Assembly: GCA_024529925.1 (NCBI GenBank)
Contig: JAFEUB010000803.1
Location: 559,001 to 623,000, forward strand
Direction: 5' to 3'
DNA from: Ophthalmolycus amberensis
Lineage: Eukaryota > Chordata > Actinopteri > Perciformes > Zoarcidae
Length of the DNA: 64,000 nucleotides
Of the stretch, positions 56,365 to 64,000 are shown in pieces (the first letter of the stretch is position 1; the number at the start of each line of letters is the position of its first letter). A program made the translations under genes and the position numbers. The notes under the pieces are model-generated. The model ran no database searches. It was not told the origin of the DNA and worked only from the letters and a program-made list of their open reading frames with translations.

Positions 56365-56785
56365 CTTCCACTTGCAGAAGGACAAGCAGCGGTTTTATTC
56401 TGAGCTGAGCGTGACTTGAATCTGTGTAGTTTTGAAATGTGAAGGGCAGAGGGCAAAAACCATTGTTCAAATGACTGACTGACGGCGCATGAAAGCTGTA
56501 ACTTGAAATAGTCATTGGTAACAAACTAACATCAACCGAGGATTTTGATTTTGACTTACAGTAACGTTAAACCGCTTTGATACGGACTGAGTCAAAGAGG
56601 AAATGAAACAGTGTGCCTGTAAGAGGTGACGGAGAGAAACTCAGGGTTTGTAAAGATAACCTGCCAGCAAGCAGAGTCTGTTACTATGGCAACTGACCCA
56701 GAGTTTAAGTAACCTCTCTTTCTGGAACTGGAAAACCAGATTTGAATTCATCTCAGGGTTAATAACTAACTCAGAGTTTACACTA

Positions 56786-57077
56786 ATCCTTCTTTCCGGG
56801 CTCTGGAGGCGGTGTTTGGAAGACGTTGGTGTTTACCAGGTAGGGGGGTACTCATGAATGAGCTACATAATGGGAAGCATAGTATCGGTGGACCACGGAA
56901 CACATCTCCACAAGTGTGGGCCTTATTTCAAGGGGTGTGGAGGTAAGGGGGCATATTCATTAAAACAGACATTTGCCTGTATTAAAGATCTAGTCCTGTA
57001 TTACTGATGTATTGCGTAACCTCACAGAAGACTTCTTTAGTCCAGCCAGGCGCCAGGATTAAGTGAATGTTGGGGAG
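56786..57077. other. No gene seen
   Basis: Unassigned flank between the inverted-end element and the LINE. Confidence 0.4.
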
Positions 57078-58125
57078 GAATCAGAATCAGAAACGGTTTA
57101 TTCACCAAATGTACAATGTCCTCAGGAAGTTGACTCAGTGATATTAAAAGGTAAACATATTAAAAGGTTACCTTAAAAGTGTAAAGAAAAATAAATACAA
57201 TAATTATGCACGGTTAAGAATGATAAAATGCTCCACTCAACTGTTCATGTCATGTCAAGTGTTGCACATATTGTACTGTCCACAGTAGAGGGTTGTACAC
57301 CATACAGTGTGTGTGAGTGTGTGTGTGAGGGGATGAGGGAAGAAGGGGGATTAGGCGACAATGCGTACCTGGCTGTCGGGGGATGAAAGGGGGGGACTAG
57401 GAGGAGTTATTGAGGAAAGTTATGGCTTCGAGAAATAACTGCTCAGACGTCTGGTGGTCATGGTGCTGATGGAGGACAACCTGAGGCCGGATGAGAGCTC
57501 TCTGAAGAGGCAGTGAGCGGGCTGAGATAGGCCAGCCACGATCCTACTGGCCCGCTCCTTCCTGGCTTGTGGGCTTACCTGCTGCGTCCTGTCTGTCAGG
57601 AAGTTTGTGATCCACTGACAGGTGGAGGATGGCACAGTGAGCTGGGAGAGTTTAGGTGGATGTATTTCCAGGATGATGGTGTTGAACGCAGAGCTGAAGT
57701 CCACAAACAGAACCCTTGCGTATGTCCCTGGGGGGTCGAGGTGTTGCAGCATGTAATGCAGACCCATGTTGACTGCATCATCCACCGACCTGTTTGCCCG
57801 GTAGGCAAACTGCAGGGGTCCAGCAGGGGTCCTGTGATGTTCTTCAGGTGGGTCAACACCATTCTCTCAAAGGATTTCATGACCACAGACGTCAGGGCGA
57901 CGGCCCTGTAGACATTTAATCCTGTGATGGAGGATTTCTTGGGGACCGGGATGATGGTGCAGCGTTTGCAGCAGGAGGGGACTTCACACAGCTCCAGTGA
58001 TCGGTTAAAGATCTGCGTGAAGATGCGGGCCAGCTGGTCAGCGCAGACTTTCTGGCAGGAGGGTGACACACCATCTAGGCCTGGTGCCATCCTTGTCTTC
58101 TGCCTGTTTTCACACATCTTTACTT
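57078..58125 (-). pseudogene. Rex1-like LINE, 5'-truncated and frameshifted RT
   Basis: On minus: RMAPGLDGVSPSCQKVCADQ (RT motif near start), IIPVPKKSSITGLNVYRAVA (motif 1), SVVMKSFERMVL, then in another frame SVDDAVNMGLHYML, YARVLFVDFSSAFNTI (motif A) and WITNFLTDRTQQV. An internal deletion then joins to GLRLSSISTMTTRRLSSYF. The YADD region is deleted. The 3' end near 57080 has the same CCGTTTCTGATTCTGA tail as the copy at 36865, so the two belong to one family. Confidence 0.83.
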
Positions 58126-58695
58126 TTTCCCCTGTGTGGATCAGCCACTGTTATGTGTTATGTTCATTCATGCAAACATCTAAAACCCGAGGTGCAACAA
58201 CAACTTGGTTCCATGTTGTAAATGCAACACATTGCACACACAAGTAGGCTACAGGCAACACAACCCCTCCACCAGGTTTCTCCTGAACTTGTCTTGCGAT
58301 CTCATTGGCTGTGGCCCCCGACCCGACCGAGTCCCTGACAGATGGGTCTGCGATGCACCAGCCAGCCTCTTGGCTTGTGCCTTTGAACAGTTCACACATA
58401 TCGCTCTATTTGCCACTGATCTGGGACTTTTGTTCGGGAGTTCCAAAAACGGTGAACGGAAAATCAGGGCTAAAGTCATGTAGTGTGAACATGTCATTAA
58501 TGGCCTGCTTGAGGGTCTGTCTAGTCAGCCTGCCTGTTCTCTGAGCTGTGAACCAGGGCTCATGGTTATTGTACCTTATGATGATTTTGGTTGGGAGGCA
58601 GACCTGAAATAACTTAATATACGCGCTTGCAGTGTCAGCAAATGCTGGGGCCTTTCATGGACTCCATGAAGCATGTTAGATGCTTCAGGAGTCTC
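58126..58695. other. No clear gene
   Basis: Motif-free short frames; 58490-58695 may be the 3' part of the LINE split by the following LTR. Confidence 0.35.
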
Positions 58696-59183
58696 TGTCA
58701 CGGCCAGGCTGTGCCTCATGTTCTTCTCTGCATGTCCTGTGTGTGGTATGGGCGTGGCTCCAACCTGGTCTGCTCCCAGCTTCCTCCTGATTACGATTCA
58801 CCTCACCTGCCCAGTCAACCTAGCTGCCTTCCATCAACTCATGACTCAACAGTATATCTACCCAGGTTCTTCATCCACTCTTCGCCAGATCGTTGTTACA
58901 ACCTCAGTGGTATTTTGTTCGCTCTCGGCCGCTCTGTTTAATTCTTATTCAGAGTTTAACCAAGTGTTTTCCCTTGTACTTACCTCGTCTTCCTGTGCCT
59001 GCAGTTTGGATCATCCTCCCAGTCTGCCTTCCCTGCCTTGTCCTGCCCGGTTTCCACCCTCGCCCTCTCGTCCTCGGATTCCACGTTGTTCCCTGACAGT
59101 TTGGTGTCCTCCCGAAAATAAAAGGTTCACACTCTCACAGTCGGCTGTGTCTGCGTTTGGGTTCGCCACCACACCCCGTGACA
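58696..59183 (+). mobile_element. Solo LTR (488 bp) with 5-bp target duplication
   Basis: Starts TGTCACGGCCAGG and ends ACCCCGTGACA. GTCTC lies on both sides (58691-58695 and 59184-59188). AAAATAAAAGG near 59117 serves as a poly(A) signal. It resembles Gypsy-type LTRs of fish; the opening TGTCACGGC is shared with the minus-strand solo LTR at 15450. The 179-codon frame at 58673-59212 across it is accidental. Confidence 0.87.
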
Positions 59184-59188
59184 GTCTC

Positions 59189-59514
59189 CCCACTGTAGTC
59201 CTGGATGGGTAAGCCCTTCTCAGTTGCTGTCTGTCAGGAAGAGAGACACCTATGATCCTTTCTGCAGTTTTCACTATTCTATGCAGGGACCTGCATTTTG
59301 AGACTTTTGGAAAAACTCTTTGAAAGATGCCTCTGTAGAATGTGGTCATACTGAGTGAGGGGATGTTTACCGTCCGTCTCCGCAGGGAGTGAAGGTGGGC
59401 TTGTTGCTGCTGAGCCCTCTTGCCTGAGAGCTGGGATGTTGGTGGACCAGGTGAGGTCGTCTGCAATGTGCCTAGGAACTTGGTTCTGCTTTCTCTCTCA
59501 TCAAATGATCTCAT
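59189..59514 (-). pseudogene. LINE C-terminal scrap
   Basis: TKFLGTLQTTSPGP, SGKRAQQQQAHLHSLRRR, FYRGIFQR and SLHRIVKTAERIIGVSLPD are LINE RT thumb and C-terminal motifs. Several are replaced or frameshifted. It is a different subfamily from 57078. Confidence 0.68.
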
Positions 59515-59765
59515 TGATGGTCAGCGGGAGTTGCTCACTGTGTCTTCTTCTAATGTCAATGACCATCTCCTTGGTCTTCCACACATTTAAGGGGAAGTTA
59601 TTGGCAAGGTATGTTGTGTGGTCCTGTATCCTTCTGGGGGTTGGTCCTGGACGAGGTTCTCCTCACTCTGGCTGGGGTGAAACACAGAGACTGCTCTTGG
59701 GTCGTGGCAAGGCTATCAGGGCAGGTGTGCCATTCAAGGCGTGCATAAAATTGCACACCTTGTCG
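59515..59765. other. Probably more of the same LINE
   Basis: On minus, CTCATTGATGGTCAGCGGGA..ACCATCTCCTTGGTCTTCCA is of the type seen between RT motifs in Rex1-like elements; the reading is broken. Confidence 0.35.
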
Positions 59766-60047
59766 TCAAACTAGGCTAAGGCTACTCATGTTAGCTGTAT
59801 ATGGGTGAGCTTGGGGGTGTTCATGTTTATGATCACATTTGCTTACCTGTCGTTCTTTGAACTCTTTGAAAAGTTTGGGGTGTCTGTCTGAAAGGTGCTT
59901 TGCCATGTTAGACGTGTTACCTCCCTTGGTCTGTGTGGCTTTGAAACACGTTTTGCAGACGGGTCTCTGTAGGTCAGTGGGGACCGTACACGGACCCCTA
60001 TTTCCGTTTTTCCGTTTTTGGTTTGAAACGAAAAACGAGAATACCAT
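59766..60047 (-). pseudogene. BED-type zinc finger exon of a hAT transposase
   Basis: RPVCKTCFKATQTKGGNTSN followed by MAKHLSDRHPKLFKEFKERQ: Cys-x2-Cys and His-x4-His spacing with the TSN.AKHL block is the BED finger found at the start of Ac/ZBED-type hAT transposases. 93 codons; the catalytic core is not present. A splice donor could follow the finger (GTAAGCAAATG on minus near 59846). Confidence 0.68.
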
Positions 60048-60780
60048 GGTATTTCCGTATTGTCGTTTTTTCGACTGAACGGTAAAACAGATTCAAAACG
60101 TACACGGACCTTGATGCCATGTCTCCCCTGTGATCACTCGCTGTGAGTGAGCGCTGCATGTTGCGTGTGTGTGAGCGCTGGGCAGCCCCGCCCCCTTGCA
60201 GTCAATGCCTGCAGGCAGCATGACAGGGAGCAGAACAGTGAGTGCGCTCTGATCGCGCGCTATTTTAATGAAGTATCGATACTAAAAATATGCAAAATCG
60301 TATCGTTTTTAACTGTACAGGTACCGCGGTACCTTTTTAGCATCAATACACCACAACATTAGGGTATACACAGTCACAACAATAATAGCTGTAAACCTTC
60401 TTGGCAGATATGGCCATTACTTTAAAATCATGAACTCCACTAGTTCTTAGAGACAACTAGGCACCATGTTTAGTTGCTATGCACACACGTCCGGGAAGTT
60501 TTCGTTCAGCCATAAAAACAAAGACACAGCAGTCTGTCATCTAATGTTGTGTAGTCCTCTGTAGTGTCAGAAAATCCAGTTGCTTATCCAGTGAGTGTAC
60601 ATGTGCCAGTAGGATAGACGGAACAGCCGGTCGTTGGGGGCAAACTTTGAGTCTAGCCTGGATACCACTGTGCTTACCGCTTATGACTTCTATTCTATTT
60701 AATTTGAATTCTATTGATTTGTACGCTACTGCCAAAAATCACAAATCAAAAATGTACTCCAGAAGGACTTTACAATCTCT
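60048..60780. other. No gene; hAT-like flank and short direct repeat
   Basis: CGTACACGGACC is present at 59985-59996 and 60099-60110. The AAGTATCGATACTAAAAATA word near 60270 is typical of fish hAT leader regions, suggesting that the BED exon belongs to an element reaching to about 60350. Confidence 0.4.
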
Positions 60781-61320
60781 ACAACATACAACATCCTCTG
60801 ACCTTTTGAAATAATCCCCCCCAAAAACCTTGACCGGTGAGCCTCATCCCGCCAGCTGCGGATGTAGGTGAGGCTGTGGTATCCGGGCCTGGGTGGCGCA
60901 GCAGCCCGAGTGACTGTAGCTCTACCATTAGGACACTTGTATGGTAGGAAACGTTGATCTGTGGATGTGTAACACAAGCTGTTGGGTGTCTGCTAGGGCT
61001 GTCTCTGTAAATACAATTAGCAGACAAAAACACCTGAGCCGCTGCAACAGTGCACCATTCATACGAAATGTGGGTTAAATCAACCTTTTGGAGTCCGTCT
61101 GTTCATTTTTTTCATATAATTTCATATTTCATTTTGTATTTTTTTATAGAAACATAAAGTGAGTAATAGCTTTTATGATGCAGACACCTTTTTTGTTTTG
61201 TTTTTTGACTCAAAAAGTTTTGCCAGCAAATGATGGCACTCTTCTTAGAGGCTTCTATTGTGGCTGCAGTCAGCATCCTCGATCGCCTCCAGTAACACAT
61301 GTCAGAGAACTTCAATTCAT
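60781..61320. other. No gene recognised
   Basis: Two overlapping minus-strand frames (83 and 84 codons, about 60726-61033) look protein-like in one place but have no motif I know. Confidence 0.35.
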
Positions 61321-61321
61321 C

Positions 61322-61625
61322 AAGAGGAGAGAGAGAGAGAGAGAGAGATCAGCATTTTGTGCAAGAAAAAAAAAGCATACACCTAGACACACAGCTCTCT
61401 CTCTCTCTCTCACTCACACACACACATGCACACACCACATTAGAAACACACAGACAATTTTCTGCCTCCCTCACGCTCCAGCGAACGCAGTCACACTGAC
61501 TGCTGGCTTGCTTCCACACACATACATGCATACATACTGAGTCAGACTCACACTTATTCTCTCTCACACACACTCTGAGTCACACACTGCAGCAGCCCAC
61601 GCCCCCCCCTCTCTCTCTCTTAGCC
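61322..61625. repeat. Simple repeats: (GA)n, (CT)n, (CA)n
   Basis: GAGAGA at 61326-61347, (CT)n at 61393-61410, CACACA blocks to 61450 and again near 61565, and CTCTCT near 61610. They produce several accidental open frames. Confidence 0.92.
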
Positions 61626-61859
61626 CGCGCTCGTCCCGCCTTCTTGTGAGCAGAAAACACTCGGGTCTCCATCGTACGGGACCGGCTGCTGCTTCCTTTG
61701 AAGCTCCATCTCTCTGCTCACTCTCTACCAATCAGTCTTTCTCTTTCTTTCTTTTTTTTTTCTTTTCTTTTCTTTCTCTCTCTGCTCAGCCTGCTGCTCC
61801 CTCTCCGCTCAGAACAGGGTTGTGTACAGTCGGGGTTTGTGTTGTCAGATAGAGGGAAC
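61626..61859 (+). promoter_or_regulatory. Candidate GC/CT-rich promoter and 5' UTR
   Basis: Moderately GC-rich with several CpG sites (AGCCCGCGCTCGTCCCGCC), a CCAAT at 61729, and a long pyrimidine tract (61735-61805). It leads into the candidate first exon. No TATA box is seen. Confidence 0.35.
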
Positions 61860-61955
61860 ATGCAGCATCCTGGAGGAACATGCGTGGCGTTACCCAATGT
61901 GGACGCCTGTCCTCAGCTGTCCTGCGCAGCCCTCACCTTCATGTATTTACAGCAG
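61860..61955 (+). CDS. Candidate first coding exon of an unidentified host gene
   Basis: The ATG at 61860 opens 32 codons (MQHPGGTCVALPNVDACPQL, then a Cys/Ala/Leu-rich end) finishing in CAG at 61955, followed by GTAAGTGTG, a textbook splice donor in phase 0. I do not recognise the protein. The frame stays open upstream to 61698, but that part encodes only Leu/Phe/Ser from a pyrimidine tract, so 61860 is the better start. No downstream exon could be found in the remaining 2 kb. Composition differs from the surrounding AT-rich DNA. Confidence 0.4.
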
Positions 61956-64000
61956 GTAAGTGTGTTTGTGTACATGAATCCTCATCTTGTGCACATGCCT
62001 TTGTCTGCTGCTTCTGGACATGGGAAGTGGAGTGGAACAGAATGACTGCGGCTCTTACTTGCAGGGCAAAATTAGAGAAGCACAAAGAGTGTTTGAATAT
62101 CTAGCATCCGTTAGTGCGTAGTGTCAGTTTGTGCCAGTTTGAGAGGCATCAGTCCTCCTCGTCCTGCCATCATGCTGAACTGTGTACAACTGATATGGGA
62201 TCTCCTCCACTTCTTTGAAGATGAGGCAGGCGGGGGGAAGTCCACATCCAGGAAAGGTTCAGTGATGTTGACATCTGTTAGTAGGAGAGACAATGGGTCA
62301 GGACCTACCTGCTCTATATTCTAGTTTGTTGATACCCTGTAAAAAGCATGTTTAGTACAATGTTAACAGAGTGTAAGCTCTGAATACTTTGTATATATGA
62401 TTATTAATGGAAAAAATAAATAATATATATATTTATAGTTTTTGTAAAATAACAATGATACGTTTTTCTTGGGATGTAGTTGAGGTCAACACCCACATTT
62501 ATTGTGTGACTAGCTCTCAGTTCTACACCATAGCATTGTTTAGTTAGTTAATTTAATATTATTCTATTTTATTGTATATATTGTGCATTTTTATATTTAA
62601 TATTTTTTACTCTTTGTATTGCTTACCTGTATGTATAAATGCTGATGTAGCTAAAATTCCCCTTATGGCATTAATTGATGAAGTAACTATCTATCTATAG
62701 TGTTTTATTTTGTAAGACGTAAAGGATGAATCACAACATGAAAAGAAATACAATCAAGGCATAGTTCAAATATAAAGGCAGAAATTATTTTGCAATTTTT
62801 ATTTTATTTGGACGCACACAGACTGACACATGAAACAATTATAGTTTTTTTTCAGAAACAAAGATATACAGTATTTATATATATAAAACACAGTTATCGC
62901 TTTATTTATTGTTATTGTATTGTATCTTACTCCAGTATATTACTATGCATTGCATTATATGCTATTATAATATATCCCTCTATCGTTAAGAGTATGATGA
63001 ATCTGCACAATTGGTTGAAATCCTTTTTTCTTTTCAAATAGTACAGTAATGCACATAAACACATTTATGGACAGTCGATTCTCTCTGACCAATCAGTGGT
63101 CTGCAGTGTTTTGACTCCACCTTCTAGTATTGGCCCAGTTCACTTGGAGCCTCAAACAAGTTGGTACCAACATAAGTACCAGGTACTATCCAAAGCTGTG
63201 GCTCATGGAAAACCAAGAAAGGGCCCATGAGTGGGAATGTGGCATGAGCGCTGCATGTTGATAATCCACTAGAGGGCAGTTAACACATACCTGTCAGGTA
63301 ATTATTGATCTTGTTGAAGATATAGAGGTCCCAGAAACTGATGTATCAAATATGATACAAATGAAATGATGGGGTTGAATGATTGTATTATTGGCAACTA
63401 CAAACTTCCACACAGTTCATGCTGTTCTGTGTTTGCAATCATTTAGTTAGCTAAATATTGTACTTTTTTAGTGTTAGCATGAATTTCCATTCAGGTCAGG
63501 CTTGTTTAGCAGTCACATGTATGGAAGCATTGTTGCAAGTGGAAAATAGTTCAACTACTGTTGCAGACAGACTGAGTTTTTTCTTACATTTTGTGAACTA
63601 GTTCCAAACTTAAGGACAATATTCACTCTGCTGTTACACAAAGGACTGGTCTCATGTCTTTAATCCATGTGATGAGTGATGAGGCTCAAACAGTAGTAAA
63701 CTTACTACGTACTGAGGGGATTTTTAAAAACAATGCTGTTGTTTACTCCATCAAAGAAGAGAATGATGAATGATGACCATGATTTTCAGTTTAATTTACT
63801 GTCTCTTCATGTATATAAGGTGTGTGTGTGTGTGTGTGTGTGTATAATGGCTATGAAAGCAGCATTCCTCTGAATAAAGACGCTGTGGAATGGAAACATG
63901 ATCATTTTGTGGGAGCAGTGTTTACAGCCAGCAGCCTGCTGCTGATGTTCACTGTCCTCATGTCCCTCCATCATTACACAACCCACGGATCAACCATCAG
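61956..64000. other. Mostly AT-rich, no gene; probable first intron or intergenic DNA
   Basis: A 67-codon frame at 62121-62324 has no motif. From 62380 to 63050 the sequence is very AT-rich. (TG)n is at 63821-63844. Nothing recognisable was seen to the end of the window. Confidence 0.45.
63821..63844 (+). repeat. (TG)n microsatellite
   Basis: Twelve TG units. Confidence 0.95.

Larger units (their letters stand above)
55078..56785. mobile_element. Candidate DNA element with long, diverged inverted ends
   Basis: The left end (ACTTTGAGTTGACTATCCCT..CTCTGAGTTTTCAGTTCCAG, 55078-55130) matches the reverse complement of the right end (AAACTCTGAGTTAGTTATTA..TGGTTTTCCAGTTCCAGAAA, 56710-56785) with gaps. 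I recognise these words as the ends of a repeat common in fish. The interior holds a (TG)n run and a solo Ngaro repeat but no transposase. The exact ends are uncertain. Confidence 0.5.

Noticed and set aside
58673..59212. 179-codon gene
   Set aside because: Covers a solo LTR with an exact target duplication.
61349..61573. Cys-rich 74-codon gene on -
   Set aside because: Made by CA/CT simple repeats.
1..64000. CRISPR arrays, bacterial operons, rRNA genes
   Set aside because: No spaced identical short repeats, Shine-Dalgarno-led gene runs or rRNA-like sequence were seen; the direct repeats found are transposon ends or microsatellites.

Overview
This window is vertebrate nuclear DNA, most probably from a ray-finned (teleost) fish. 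The evidence is the mix of mobile elements: hAT, PIF/Harbinger and Tc1-like DNA transposons, Ngaro/DIRS tyrosine-recombinase retrotransposons, Ty3/Gypsy remnants and solo LTRs, L2-like and Rex1-like non-LTR elements, tRNA-derived SINEs, a retrovirus remnant and (TG)n/(AAT)n microsatellites. There are no bacterial-style operons, CRISPR arrays or rRNA genes. Almost every long open frame belongs to a mobile element, and nearly all of those are broken. No complete host gene was recognised.

Layout, left part. 1-9000: a hAT MITE (88-1103), a nearly full-length Ngaro retrotransposon with split direct repeats (1257-5206), and a decayed retrovirus (about 5207-8080) that keeps one intact 198-codon frame next to its polypurine tract. 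9400-15100: a two-finger C2H2 fragment, a Harbinger transposon with exact TTA target duplications carrying a MADF/BESS gene (+) and a DDE transposase (-), and a second hAT MITE. 15450-22400: a solo LTR, then three diverged units of a teleost repeat with a hAT transposase gene nested in the first. 22783-24200: another hAT with an exact 8-bp target duplication, then a LINE scrap.

Middle part. 26329-31381 has matching short termini (CACTCTAAAAA) next to TA dinucleotides. It contains a dead spliced gene with C2H2-like fingers and a C-terminal segment rich in LFGLI/YPK-type motifs, plus a 127-bp fold-back at its right end. 31.4-46 kb is sparse: SINEs, a Rex1-like LINE (36865-38035), a DIRS-type recombinase scrap (about 40.8-41.1 kb) and a Gypsy gag/protease remnant (41999-43340).

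Right part. 46.3-51.6 kb: SINE, Gypsy gag scrap, an L2-like LINE interrupted by an LTR-like insert, then an AT-rich dead LINE. 52.4-60.1 kb: SINE, LINE scraps, two solo LTRs with exact 5-bp duplications, a solo Ngaro A-B repeat (56023-56364), a Rex1-like RT and a BED finger. About 61.6-62.0 kb is the only good candidate for a host gene: a 32-codon frame ending in a consensus splice donor.

The genes do not form a pathway. The window is a record of nested insertions whose order can often be read from target-site duplications. Family names are from motif recognition by eye; no database search was run.
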